Part shown: one piece after another, positions 7,504 to 14,965 of the stretch
Position numbering within the stretch: the first letter of the stretch is position 1
Layout of the letters: every line of letters begins with the position of its first letter
Assembly: GCA_944390275.1 (NCBI GenBank)
Contig: CALXPL010000008.1
Location: forward strand, 1-53,961
Origin: an uncultured Alphaproteobacteria bacterium
GTDB lineage: Bacteria > Pseudomonadota > Alphaproteobacteria > RF32 > CAG-239
DNA: 53,961 nucleotides
Reading direction: 5' to 3'
Position numbers and translations under genes: made by a program
The notes under the pieces: model-generated
The model's input: the letters and a program-made list of their open reading frames with translations, nothing else
Told to the model about the DNA's origin: nothing
Databases searched by the model: none

Positions 7504-9042
7504 CTATTCTTTGCGCTCCTTTATGCCTTTGATGCGCTCTATGTTGAAACTTCGCAGTTCGTTGCGTTCCAGACAATAAGCCAACAAATTCTCTCCGCGG
7601 ATGCTTTGCCCGATGATAAATCTTTTGCTTTGGCTGCCGTTTTGCTTTTGGTAGAGTATTTCCAGTTTGCTCTTGCGGCGGATGCCTTCTTGCAGGAGGC
7701 TTATTTTGTTAAAATGGGATAAATCTTCTTGCTTGTCTAAGTCTTTATAGCGATTTAGAAACTCAATTATGCGGAAATCGGTTAATATGTCTTTGGCTTT
7801 AATCGGACGGGTGAGCTCTATGCCATCTAAGGATGTGCAACGGCTTAAGGCAACATATAATTGTCCGGCTGAAAAGGCGCCGCGCCCCATGTCTATTTCA
7901 ATATGCGAAAAGGTTTTGCCCTGACTCTTGTGTATGGTGATGGCCCAAGCCAAGCGAAACGGAAATTGTGTGAACGAACCTACCGATTCCGATGTGATGT
8001 GTTCGCCTTCTTTTTTATAACGGAAAATCTCCCATGTGTAGGGTTGAACACGAACCAGCTTTTGGTTCTCGTTTAAGCGGATTTTTACCAGATTTGTCCC
8101 TTGCGCGTCTTGGCTGATGTCTTCAATTTTGCCGACGGTGCCGTTGACCCAGCGGTTTTTGGCATCGTTGTTTAAAAACATGATTTGTGAGCCGACTTTA
8201 AACTCCAGTATTTCTTGGGTCGGGTAATATTCTTTGGTGAAAACACCTTCTATTTCCGCCGTGGCTCGGTGCAAAGGACTCGAAAGTTCCGCCAGCCTTT
8301 GACTGTTGATGGTGTCCGCTTGTTGGTTGGTCGGGGTGAAACTTATGCTGAAACCTTTGGTTCTTTCGACTTGGTCTCGGCTTTTGATGTGGCTGTTTAA
8401 TTTGATGATGTCTTCCGTACGCGCTTGGTTGGAACGTATGCGGTTTAATAATTCTATGAAGTCTTTATCTTTTTGGCGGTAGATATGTTGTAATTCAACT
8501 ATTTTTAATTCAATCTCCGAAAAAACTTTGGCATCAAAAAAATAGGGAGAGCGATATTCACTCTCAAAAATTTCCGCTTCCTCTTTGCCGACAACCGGCG
8601 GAAGTTGATACATATCTCCGACAAATACCATTTGTACTCCGCCAAAGGTTTTGTTGGGTTGCGGACCGTAGATTTTTAAAAAGGCATTGATGCAGTCCAA
8701 TAAATCGGCTCGCAACATCGATACTTCATCTATGAAAATGGTTTGTAAATGACGGAATATTCCTAAACTGCGCGGGCGGACTTCCAAATTTTCTATCTTC
8801 GATACCGTTACGTTTATCGGAAAATTAAAAAAACGGTGTATCGTTTGACCTTTGACATTTAAGGCCGCTACTCCCGTCGGGGCTATAATGACTAAGTCTT
8901 TCGGACAATGACGGTAACAATAGTCCAATAATGTCGATTTGCCCGTTCCCGCTTTCCCCGTAATGAATAAATGCGCGTCGCTCTTGTCAATTATTTCTAA
9001 GGCTTGGCGGAATTCCGAATTTATTTCTACCTCGCTTGTCAT
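7504..9042 (-). CDS. Pif1/RecD-type helicase with C-terminal WYL-like domain
   Basis: 512-aa superfamily 1 DNA helicase. Walker A GKAGTGKS is at 29-36 and Walker B IDEVSML at 104-110. There is a GDMYQLPPV motif III region. AWAITIHKSQGKTF and YVALSRC supply the late helicase motifs. This is the Pif1-like set expected of a 5'-3' DNA helicase. The last ~65 residues (from about 445) form an extra segment with the pattern of a WYL domain: a helix with RRKSKLEILYQ, then FIIGQSIRG, then NLLAYCLERNELRSFNIERI. That suggests ligand or nucleic-acid sensing. The gene is divergent from slyX and has its own start at 9042. Confidence 0.9.
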   Translation of the reverse strand: MTSEVEINSEFRQALEIIDKSDAHLFITGKAGTGKSTLLDYCYRHCPKDLVIIAPTGVAALNVKGQTIHRFFNFPINVTVSKIENLEVRPRSLGIFRHLQTIFIDEVSMLRADLLDCINAFLKIYGPQPNKTFGGVQMVFVGDMYQLPPVVGKEEAEIFESEYRSPYFFDAKVFSEIELKIVELQHIYRQKDKDFIELLNRIRSNQARTEDIIKLNSHIKSRDQVERTKGFSISFTPTNQQADTINSQRLAELSSPLHRATAEIEGVFTKEYYPTQEILEFKVGSQIMFLNNDAKNRWVNGTVGKIEDISQDAQGTNLVKIRLNENQKLVRVQPYTWEIFRYKKEGEHITSESVGSFTQFPFRLAWAITIHKSQGKTFSHIEIDMGRGAFSAGQLYVALSRCTSLDGIELTRPIKAKDILTDFRIIEFLNRYKDLDKQEDLSHFNKISLLQEGIRRKSKLEILYQKQNGSQSKRFIIGQSIRGENLLAYCLERNELRSFNIERIKGIKERKE

Positions 9043-9110
9043 TGCCTCTTGTAAATCTGTTTTTTCTTATATATATTATTTCTAAAATCTATTATAACAG
9101 GTATTTTTTT

Positions 9111-9320
9111 ATGATTAAAGAAGATTTAGAACAACGGCTGATAACTATTGAAACTTCTCTCGCTTGTCTTGAAAAAACTTTTGATGAGCTTAATCAGGTC
9201 GTGATTGAACAAGCAAAATTAATCGATTTGCTCTTGAAACAAAATCAATTTATTCTCAATAATTTGGAACAGGATGTCGTTAAACCTCTCAGCGAGGAAA
9301 CGCCTCCGCCCCATTATTAA
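9111..9320 (+). CDS. slyX: SlyX-family small coiled-coil protein
   Basis: 69-aa acidic coiled-coil protein. It has the SlyX layout: heptads through EDLEQRLITIETSLACLEKTF, a second helix QAKLIDLLL, and the characteristic C-terminal PPPHY. The ATG at 9111 is preceded by a modest CAGG. Upstream in-frame ATGs encode an implausible AT-rich hydrophobic tract. Its cellular role is poorly defined in all bacteria. It is the first of three closely spaced genes (slyX, flavin reductase, rubredoxin). Confidence 0.88.
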   Translation: MIKEDLEQRLITIETSLACLEKTFDELNQVVIEQAKLIDLLLKQNQFILNNLEQDVVKPLSEETPPPHY

Positions 9321-9337
9321 TGCGAAAGGTCTTCTCT

Positions 9338-9853
9338 ATGGATGAAACCGCTTTATTTAAATTAACTCACGGATTGTATGTCCTCGGTGCGCAGGATAAA
9401 AATAATTCTCAACGCTTGGTCGGTAGTATCGTTGATGCCGTTATGCAAGTGGCTAATAAACCCCTTGTCATCGCTTTGTCTTGTCATAATCGTAGCTACA
9501 CAAAGTCGTGTATCGAAACGAATGGTCGTTTTTCTTTGTCCGTGATTTGTAAAAATGTTAACCCTTTCGTGATTGGAAATTTTGGTTTTCAATCCAGCGA
9601 AAAAGTTGATAAATGGAATCATGTTGATTATATTCTTAAAAACGATTTGCCCTATCTTAAAGAAAATTTAGCTATGCTTGAGGCTAGGGTTGTGCAAAAA
9701 GTCGTTTATGAGAGTAATACCTTGTTTTTGGCAGAACTCGTTGCTTGTTCTAACCAAAATGACGGGGTGCCCTTAACCTATAATGATTATCGCGATTATT
9801 TTAAAAACGATGTCATTAAGGCTTTTACACAATTTAAACAAAAAGGAGAATAA
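9338..9853 (+). CDS. Flavin reductase-like FMN-binding protein
   Basis: 171 aa with the flavin-reductase-like (FMN-binding split-barrel) pattern. [12 protein letters not shown] at the start, then [23 protein letters not shown] and the later [12 protein letters not shown] fit the 'high molecular weight rubredoxin' type of flavoprotein. It is followed after 1 bp by a rubredoxin gene. In Hrb proteins these two domains are fused; here they are separate genes. The expected role is electron transfer to an oxygen, peroxide or nitric-oxide scavenging partner. AAAGGTC 8 nt before 9338 supports this start; an ATG at 9320 that overlaps the slyX stop is less likely. Confidence 0.85.
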   Translation: MDETALFKLTHGLYVLGAQDKNNSQRLVGSIVDAVMQVANKPLVIALSCHNRSYTKSCIETNGRFSLSVICKNVNPFVIGNFGFQSSEKVDKWNHVDYILKNDLPYLKENLAMLEARVVQKVVYESNTLFLAELVACSNQNDGVPLTYNDYRDYFKNDVIKAFTQFKQKGE

Positions 9854-9854
9854 G

Positions 9855-9995
9855 ATGTCTGATAAAAATGATGAAAAATGGGTTTGCACGGTTTGTGATT
9901 ATGTTTATGACGGCGATACTCCCTTCGAAGAACTCCCTGATGATTGGGCTTGTCCGGTTTGCGGCGTCGGTAAGGATATGTTTGTAAAGAAATAA
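9855..9995 (+). CDS. Rubredoxin
   Basis: 46-aa small iron-sulfur-free redox protein that binds one Fe through four cysteines: [10 protein letters not shown] (first CxxC) and [11 protein letters not shown] (second CxxC), with the invariant [10 protein letters not shown] between them. The start at 9855 follows AAGGAGA of the preceding gene end. It is coupled to the flavin reductase and presumably supplies it with, or takes from it, single electrons. Rubredoxins are frequent in anaerobes and microaerophiles. Confidence 0.96.
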   Translation: MSDKNDEKWVCTVCDYVYDGDTPFEELPDDWACPVCGVGKDMFVKK

Positions 9996-10048
9996 TGGCG
10001 TGCCTTGCCCCAAACATGAACAATGTTTTCGGGCTTGTCGGCATGACG

Positions 10049-10096
10049 AAAAAATGAGCGCGGTTTTGTCCTTTGGAGATTTCCGTGCTCTTTTTT
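10049..10096 (+). terminator. Rho-independent terminator after rubredoxin
   Basis: The arms GAGCGCGG (10056-10063) and CCGTGCTC (10083-10090) pair over 8 bp with one G-U. An A-run lies before them and six T follow (10091-10096). Confidence 0.8.
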
Positions 10097-10147
10097 ATAT
10101 CCACGGAGCACAAAAAAATGCCTCTTGTGAAAGAGAGTCGTTTTTTT

Positions 10148-10221
10148 AGCGTAAAAGTTTCTTTTGTGAAAAGGGGTGGTTTTTAGCGCAAAAATTTCTT
10201 TTGTGAAAAGGGGCGGTTTTT
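10148..10221 (+). repeat. 37-bp tandem repeat
   Basis: Two units of 37 bp (10148-10184 and 10185-10221; AGCG(T/C)AAAA... ending GGTTTTT) differ at four positions. A shorter related copy lies just upstream (from about 10123). The second unit runs into the last bases and terminator of the lipoprotein gene. It is another 3'-end-associated duplication. Confidence 0.8.
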
Positions 10222-10229
10222 ACTGCCCC
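10210..10229 (-). terminator. Short hairpin terminator of lipoprotein A
   Basis: On the minus strand GGGGC...GCCCC flanks the TAA stop. A T-rich stretch (TTTTC) follows. The stem overlaps the last codons (Gln, stop). Confidence 0.55.
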
Positions 10230-11002
10230 ATATCTTTTTCTTTGATTACAAATGTTCCGATTCTACTACCGGCTTCGTTTTCTAAGACGAACCATTCGCC
10301 GTCAAAGCAATATTCTTTTTCCTCATCACATCCTTTTAATATGTAGCGAACAACATAATTTTTCATTCTTTTTAAAAAATCATTATAATAAGAACATTCA
10401 AGCGTTACAAACATCGGGGTGTTTTCCAGCATTTTACATTTTTCAACAACTTCTTTATCGTATAAATCAAGATAGGTAAGTGAGGTTGGGGTTAAAAATG
10501 TTGTTCTTGCATTTTTTGATACCGGAGATAATTTTTTATAGAACAGGGGGTTCACAAATTTGTCTTTGGGGGAGTCTTCAGATTTTGAAGGAATGATATA
10601 AGTAAGTGTTTCATCAAAATATTTATATGGTTTAATCTTTTGATAGACCAGCCATCCCCCTTCATCTAAGCAAAGATTTTCTTTTGTGCAGGGTTTTAGG
10701 GTATAGGTGAAAACTTGCGTTTCTTCTTTTTCATTTTTGTAGTTGTATTTAAAACATTCTAAACTCACCGTATCCATTTGGTTGTTGATGAGCTTACAGG
10801 TGTAATTATATTTATAACTTTCACTGGAAAACATATAAATACTGGTCGGAGTTAATTGTACTTCAAAATGTGCGTGTGAAGCGGAAATCATTTTTTCATA
10901 AAAGACCGGATTAACAAACTTTTCTTCCGGTTGTTGTTCTGTTAAATGGCAGCCGCTTACCAGTAATACGAGGCTTGTTCCTAGTATCGAAATCTTGTTC
11001 AT
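10220..11002 (-). CDS. Two-domain lipoprotein (copy A)
   Basis: 260 aa. The signal peptide ends in the lipobox LVSGC with the lipidated Cys at 18, so it is a membrane-anchored lipoprotein. The rest contains two copies of one module. The first begins KFVNPVFYEKM and ends near LDEGGWLVYQ. The second begins KFVNPLFYKKL and ends near CFDGEWFVLENE. Each module has the pattern LTPTS, a central Cys, 'LEC' and a late Cys, so paired disulfides are plausible. No family is recognised. The start has AAGGACAAGGAA just upstream. It is divergent from a lysozyme gene; a protective (inhibitor-like) role is possible but unproven. Confidence 0.85.
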   Translation of the reverse strand: MNKISILGTSLVLLVSGCHLTEQQPEEKFVNPVFYEKMISASHAHFEVQLTPTSIYMFSSESYKYNYTCKLINNQMDTVSLECFKYNYKNEKEETQVFTYTLKPCTKENLCLDEGGWLVYQKIKPYKYFDETLTYIIPSKSEDSPKDKFVNPLFYKKLSPVSKNARTTFLTPTSLTYLDLYDKEVVEKCKMLENTPMFVTLECSYYNDFLKRMKNYVVRYILKGCDEEKEYCFDGEWFVLENEAGSRIGTFVIKEKDMGQ

Positions 11003-11094
11003 TTCCTTGTCCTTTTTCTTGGCTCTTTCTTTGATAAATTTAACCCCAATTCTTCAATATTTAGTTAAATTGTGCAGAATCTACTATCATGTGT

Positions 11095-11110
11095 TTTTGT
11101 TGCAACAAAA
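11095..11110. promoter_or_regulatory. 16-bp perfect palindrome in lipoprotein A / lysozyme intergenic region
   Basis: TTTTGTTGCAACAAAA is a perfect palindrome. It contains the 10-bp word found in the promoters of two cysteine-rich genes. It lies about 95 bp before the lipoprotein start and about 30 bp before the -35 of the divergent lysozyme promoter, so one protein could control both. Confidence 0.5.
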
Positions 11111-11136
11111 CAATATATCGAAATGGTATTTTATTC

Positions 11137-11165
11137 TTGATTTTAAATTGTCATTTTGGTATTAT
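11137..11165 (+). promoter_or_regulatory. Promoter of the lysozyme-like gene
   Basis: TTGATT (11137-11142), a 17-bp spacer and TATTAT (11160-11165). The spacer end TTTTGG and the -10 form TTTTGGTAT, which is also present in the promoter at 13217-13245. Confidence 0.6.
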
Positions 11166-11243
11166 AATTTTGTCTTTTCAAAAAATTCTTAGTGAGAAAA
11201 TTTTTGAAATTATTTGAGTTCATTTGTTATGGAGGTTTTTTTT

Positions 11244-11501
11244 ATGAGTTTCTATTCACCTTATAAATCATTGCTTGGTTATTCTCGTGGAGAAGGTAAT
11301 CGTGATAGTTATGATGTCGATCATAGCGGATTTACGACTCGTGATGAAGTGGCTTATCAAATAGCTCGACAAAAGCGTGAAAATCAAGCTATTCAAAATT
11401 TTAATAATCATGGAATAACGAAGAATTATCCTCTGCAAGGAGCAAATTTTTGGGGAAAACCTGATAATAATTATGGTTTTGGTGTTTCTGATATTTCTTA
11501 A
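11244..11501 (+). CDS. N-terminal part of a broken or read-through lysozyme-like protein
   Basis: 85 codons starting at ATG 11244, with GGAGG (11231-11235) 8 nt upstream, ending in TAA at 11499-11501. The product is polar and rich in Asn, Gly and Tyr, with no signal peptide or recognised domain. The same frame stays open after the TAA, and 12 codons later reaches the ATG of the lysozyme-domain frame. That downstream ATG has no ribosome site. The two pieces therefore look like one ~345-codon gene interrupted by a single nonsense codon. Confidence 0.7.
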   Translation: MSFYSPYKSLLGYSRGEGNRDSYDVDHSGFTTRDEVAYQIARQKRENQAIQNFNNHGITKNYPLQGANFWGKPDNNYGFGVSDIS

Positions 11502-11537
11502 AATATTGAAAACGTTCTTAATCAACCTTTTAATCTC

Positions 11538-12281
11538 ATGGAGCAAAATCAAAATATAAATTCGATTTTTAATCCCCAACGTATCGGAAATGATGCTCGT
11601 GCTTATCGTATGGCTCAAAATCAACCGTCTTATAGGGCTGATGATGTGGATAATTCTTTATTAAATAATTTTTCTGAAGATGAATTGCTCGAAAGGATGA
11701 TGCCGGTAATAAGAGATATGGAGAAACCTCTTGATCATATTTATATTGATACAACATGGAATAAAACGACAGGAGCCGGTGCTAATGTTGATGATTGGAA
11801 TATCTTTAACCGAATAAACTGGGAAATAGACGGACGTTTGGCTACGGAAGAAGAAAAACGTGCTGTGTTTGATATATTTCAAAATGAAATCAATCAAGGT
11901 CTTAAAAATAAAGATGCTAAAGGTAATGTTATAAAAAACAATAAAAAAGCAAGTTCATATCTTGATTATAGTCAATTTCGATTAGCAACAGGTGAAATAG
12001 ATAGATTGCTCCGTAACCATATAACAGAAGATATAAAATATCTTAAGAAAGAATTTCCTGATTTTGCTTCTTATCCTCCCGAATTACAAAATGTGTTATT
12101 GGATATTAAGTTTAATACCGGAAATGTATCTCAAGAAAATTGGCCTAAGCTCAGAAAAGCCATTGCCGAGAAAAACTTGTTTGGTGATGAAGGTATTCTC
12201 CAAAATGTTCATCGTAAAGATGTTGATCTAAAACGGAATAATTGGGCAGAACAACAAATTCGAAACATTAAATCGTGGTAG
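11538..12281 (+). CDS. GH24/T4-type lysozyme-like muramidase domain
   Basis: 247 aa. The catalytic signature of T4-type lysozymes, E-x8-D-x5-T, is exact: Glu62, Asp71 and Thr77 (in DMEKPLDHIYIDTTWNKTTG). YPPELQNVLLDIKFNTGN follows, the helix typical of these enzymes ('...DxxFNxG'). A C-terminal RNNW motif is also present. The substrate would be the peptidoglycan glycan strand. There is no signal peptide, so export would need a holin or another route. The frame continues from the 11244 frame after one TAA, and no Shine-Dalgarno precedes 11538. It is part of the phage-like section up to 16835. Family assignment is by motif, so moderately sure. Confidence 0.75.
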   Translation: MEQNQNINSIFNPQRIGNDARAYRMAQNQPSYRADDVDNSLLNNFSEDELLERMMPVIRDMEKPLDHIYIDTTWNKTTGAGANVDDWNIFNRINWEIDGRLATEEEKRAVFDIFQNEINQGLKNKDAKGNVIKNNKKASSYLDYSQFRLATGEIDRLLRNHITEDIKYLKKEFPDFASYPPELQNVLLDIKFNTGNVSQENWPKLRKAIAEKNLFGDEGILQNVHRKDVDLKRNNWAEQQIRNIKSW

Positions 12282-12288
12282 CCATAAA

Positions 12289-12308
12289 GGGGCGGTTTTT
12301 ACTGCCCC
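12289..12308 (-). terminator. Short hairpin terminator of lipoprotein B
   Basis: Same GGGGC...GCCCC arms around the stop codon as in copy A. A T-rich tail on the minus strand is weaker here. Confidence 0.45.
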
Positions 12309-13081
12309 ATATCTTTTTTATCTATAACAAATGTTCCGATAGCACTACCTGATTCATTTTCTAAAACCCGCCAAGCTCCTCCATAACAATATCTGGTTTT
12401 ATCATCGCAACCCTGTAAGACATAACGAACGATGTAATTTTTCATTCTTTTTAAAAAATCATTATAATAAGAACATTCAAGCGTTATAAACATCGGGGTG
12501 TTTTCCAGCATTTTACATTTTTCAACAACTTCTTTATCGTATAAATCAAGGTAGGTAAGTGAGGTTGGGGTTAAAAATGTTGTTCTTGCATTTTTTGATA
12601 CCGGAGATAATTTTTTATAGAACAAGGGGTTCACAAATTTGTCTTTGGGGGCGTCTTCAGATTTTGAAGGAATGATATAAGTAAGTGTTTCATCAAAATA
12701 TTTATATGGTTTAATCTTTTGATAAACCAGCCATCCCCCTTCATCTAAGCAAAGATTTTCTTTTGTGCAGGGTTTTAGGGTATAGGTGAAAACTTGTGTT
12801 TCTTCTTTTTCATTTTTGTAGTTGTATTTAAAACATTCTAAACTCACCGTATCCATTTGATTGTTGATGAGCTTACAGGTGTAATTATATTTATAACTTT
12901 CACTGGAAAACATATAAATACTTGTCGGAGTTAATTGTACTTCAAAATGTGCGTATGAAGCGGAAATCATTTTTTCATAAAAGACCGGATTAACAAACTT
13001 TTCTTCCGGTTGTTGCTCTGTTAAATGACAGCCGCTCACTAGTAATGCGAGGCTTGTTCCTAGTATCGAAATCTTGTTCAT
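12299..13081 (-). CDS. Two-domain lipoprotein (copy B)
   Basis: 260 aa paralogue of the protein at 10220-11002. It has the same lipobox (LVSGC, Cys18), the same two internal modules and the same ribosome site. The first ~225 residues differ by only a handful of substitutions. Residues from about 227 to 255 differ strongly (DDKTRYCYGGAWRVLENESGSA in place of DEEKEYCFDGEWFVLENEAGSR; shown in part). This pattern suggests a recent duplication or gene conversion that did not cover the C-terminus, or selection for variation there. It is divergent from the phage-type replication/terminase operon. Confidence 0.85.
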   Translation of the reverse strand: MNKISILGTSLALLVSGCHLTEQQPEEKFVNPVFYEKMISASYAHFEVQLTPTSIYMFSSESYKYNYTCKLINNQMDTVSLECFKYNYKNEKEETQVFTYTLKPCTKENLCLDEGGWLVYQKIKPYKYFDETLTYIIPSKSEDAPKDKFVNPLFYKKLSPVSKNARTTFLTPTSLTYLDLYDKEVVEKCKMLENTPMFITLECSYYNDFLKRMKNYIVRYVLQGCDDKTRYCYGGAWRVLENESGSAIGTFVIDKKDMGQ

Positions 13082-13173
13082 TTCCTTGTCCTTTTTCTTG
13101 GCTCTTTCTTTGATAAATTTAACCCCAATTCTTCAATATTTAGTTAAATTGTGCAGAATCTACTATCATGTGT

Positions 13174-13189
13174 TTTTGTTGCAACAAAA
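13174..13189. promoter_or_regulatory. 16-bp perfect palindrome in lipoprotein B / phage module intergenic region
   Basis: TTTTGTTGCAACAAAA, identical to 11095-11110. It lies 28 bp upstream of the -35 of the phage-type operon. Confidence 0.5.
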
Positions 13190-13216
13190 TAATATACCAA
13201 TTTGATGTAGCAATTA

Positions 13217-13245
13217 TTGACTTTTTAATACCGTTTTGGTATAAA
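13217..13245 (+). promoter_or_regulatory. Promoter of the phage-type operon with embedded dyad
   Basis: TTGACT (13217-13222), a 17-bp spacer and TATAAA (13240-13245), close to consensus. The spacer and -10 contain an inverted repeat ATACC-GTTTT-GGTAT, so a repressor bound there would block the promoter. GGTAT/ATACC half-sites also occur around the lysozyme promoter. Confidence 0.65.
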
Positions 13246-13289
13246 ATAAGTGCGTTACCTTCTTTTAACGCTGATTTGGAGCTTCTCTT

Positions 13290-14348
13290 ATGTTGGATTA
13301 TAACGGTTTTATTAAATTACATCGCCGTATTCTCGATTGGGAATGGTATCGCGATATTCCGGTTCGGGTTTTGTTTGAACATCTTATCTTGAAGGCTAAT
13401 TATAAAAATCTGCGGTTTTGCGGTGAAAATATTCAACGAGGTGAGTTGGCGACTTCCCGTCGTTCGCTTGCCGCGGAAACCGGTTTGAGCGAACAACAGG
13501 TGCGTACCGCTCTTGATAAACTTCGGGGGACCGGTGAAATCTCTTCGCAGGCAAAAGGTAAATTTACGCTCATTCGCATTAATAATTATGCCTTTTTTCA
13601 AAACGGAGATGATTTTCCTTTGCCGCCAACCCAGACGGAATTCGTCGGCGATGTCTTACGTCCTTGCGAGTCCTCTCTTAAGGCAAAATCTGAATCTTCT
13701 CCTTTAAAACCAGAGGCTAACCCTTTGATAACCCGAAAGCAACCACAAGTGAAAAAAGAAAGAAATATTATTTTACCCCAAGATATATCTTGCGATATAT
13801 CTTCCCCAAAGGGGAAAAATGCTAAAAAATCGCTCAAATTTTCTTGGGAAAATTCAAAAGGGGGAAAGGGCGGTGCGGAGAATGTGTCGGATGTCGCTCG
13901 GGAGAGTGAGGTTATGCCGTGGGGTGCGGAGTGTGTGCCGGATGTTGCTCGGGAGAGCGGGGCGGTGTCTTGGGGTGCGGAGAATGTGCCGAAGCCTAAG
14001 CCCGAAAAATCCCCTGTTTTTGCGCGGAAACGTTTTTCTCCGCCATCTCTTGACGAAGTGGCTCTTTATTGCGCGGAACGAAATAATCAGGTTAATCCCG
14101 AAAAATGGTATGATTATTATTCTGCCAATGGGTGGAAAGTCGGAAAAAATTCTATGAAAGACTGGAAAGCCGCCGTTCGTCTTTGGGAAAATCAACTTAA
14201 TTCTTCAGCCTTTCCCTCAGCCTTTTCCTCAGCAATCAGCCCTCATGACGATGTTCAGAAATGTGCCGATGATATTGAACGAAAGTATGGACTTGAGGCG
14301 CGAAAACGTTTCTTAAAAGGTTTAATCAATTCTCACGGCGTTACGTAA
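13290..14348 (+). CDS. Phage-type replication protein with N-terminal winged helix
   Basis: 352 aa. The first ~110 residues match the N-terminal domain of phage replication initiators/replisome organisers: DWEWYRDIPVRVLFEHLI, RGELATSRRSLA, TGLSEQQVRTALDKL and the terminal INNYAFFQ. The C-terminal ~70 residues contain PSLDEVALYCAERNN and GWKVGKNSMKDWKAAVRLWE, also typical of these proteins. The linker is low in complexity and carries two imperfect repeats (ENVSDVARESEVMPWGA and relatives), encoded by GC-richer DNA at about 13870-13990. It is the first gene of the terminase operon. Confidence 0.8.
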   Translation: MLDYNGFIKLHRRILDWEWYRDIPVRVLFEHLILKANYKNLRFCGENIQRGELATSRRSLAAETGLSEQQVRTALDKLRGTGEISSQAKGKFTLIRINNYAFFQNGDDFPLPPTQTEFVGDVLRPCESSLKAKSESSPLKPEANPLITRKQPQVKKERNIILPQDISCDISSPKGKNAKKSLKFSWENSKGGKGGAENVSDVARESEVMPWGAECVPDVARESGAVSWGAENVPKPKPEKSPVFARKRFSPPSLDEVALYCAERNNQVNPEKWYDYYSANGWKVGKNSMKDWKAAVRLWENQLNSSAFPSAFSSAISPHDDVQKCADDIERKYGLEARKRFLKGLINSHGVT

Positions 14349-14444
14349 AATCTTTATTTCTCACTTAAAGACTTGTTCTTTAAGGTCTTGAAACTCTTGG
14401 AGCTTTTTCTTGGTCTTGTTTTTTTATCATTAGGGAGTGTTACT

Positions 14445-14843
14445 GTGAATAATACGGATAAATTACAAAAAAAATTGGCTTTTGCCGCTAAGGTGATGCG
14501 GTGTTTGCCTGAGGTCGCCTCAAAAGGTTATATTTCGGTGTGGCCCGATATAATCTATTCACCCGAGGAATTGTTGGAGCAAGCACCGGCTCTCAAAAAG
14601 TTTAAAGCAACCGGTCAGGATATTGCAAAAATGGATAAAATTTTGGAGTGGCTCCGTCCTCTTGATTCTTTTGAAACAAAATTGGTTTGGAAAAGAGCCA
14701 ATAGTGTTCCTTGGAAAGTTATTTCCCGCGATTTTCATTCTGACAGAACAACTTTGTGGCGGAAATATCAATGCGCTTTGGTCAAAGCCTTGTCGCATGT
14801 GCCTTCTCAAGACAGAGATTTTTTGGAGGAAGACGATGACTAG
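14445..14843 (+). CDS. DUF6362-type phage protein
   Basis: About 132 aa from a GTG start at 14445, 7 nt after AGGGAG. The ATG at 14373 has no ribosome site and would add a spurious hydrophobic leader. VMRCLPEVASKGYISVWPDI, the central MDKILEWLRPLDSFETKLVWKRA, and a C-terminal helix-turn-helix-like stretch (PWKVISRDFHSDRTTLWRKY) match the DUF6362 family as I recall it. That family sits beside terminase genes in alphaproteobacterial phages. It is probably a DNA-binding packaging regulator. The stop codon region is duplicated downstream. Confidence 0.75.
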   Translation: MNNTDKLQKKLAFAAKVMRCLPEVASKGYISVWPDIIYSPEELLEQAPALKKFKATGQDIAKMDKILEWLRPLDSFETKLVWKRANSVPWKVISRDFHSDRTTLWRKYQCALVKALSHVPSQDRDFLEEDDD

Positions 14844-14900
14844 CTTGCAACCCGAGATTTTTTTGAAGAAACCAATGACGAGCTTGCAACCCGAGATTTT
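14836..14900 (+). repeat. Duplicated 3' end of the DUF6362 gene
   Basis: ATGAC(T/G)AGCTTGCAACCCGAGATTTT occurs at 14836-14861 and 14875-14900 (offset 39 bp). The first copy contains the TAG stop; in the second, TAG is GAG. Confidence 0.85.
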
Positions 14901-14965
14901 AGGGGGCGAAAACAGATTTGAAATTTCTTTTAATGTGATTGTTGCTCTTTTTAGAGGAGAAAAAA

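Larger units (their letters stand above)
10207..11115. repeat. Lipoprotein block, copy A of a ~0.9-kb direct repeat
   Basis: This block (terminator, lipoprotein gene, promoter and palindrome) recurs at 12286-13194 with an offset of 2079 bp. Most of the coding part is almost identical. The last ~35 codons before the stop are clearly more diverged. The similarity ends just after the 16-bp palindrome. Confidence 0.9.
12286..13194. repeat. Lipoprotein block, copy B of the ~0.9-kb direct repeat
   Basis: Second copy of the block at 10207-11115. The two copies flank the unique 1.17-kb lysozyme segment (11116-12285). Recombination between them would delete the lysozyme. Confidence 0.9.

Noticed and set aside
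10091..10125. Second hairpin after rubredoxin (CCGTG...CACGG and GTGCTC...GAGCAC)
   Set aside because: It competes with the stronger GAGCGCGG/CCGTGCTC stem and lacks a T-run after it.
11499..11501. Alternative genetic code to explain in-frame stops
   Set aside because: TAA, TAG and TGA all serve as ordinary terminators in core genes here (rfbD, terminase, galE), so no codon is reassigned.
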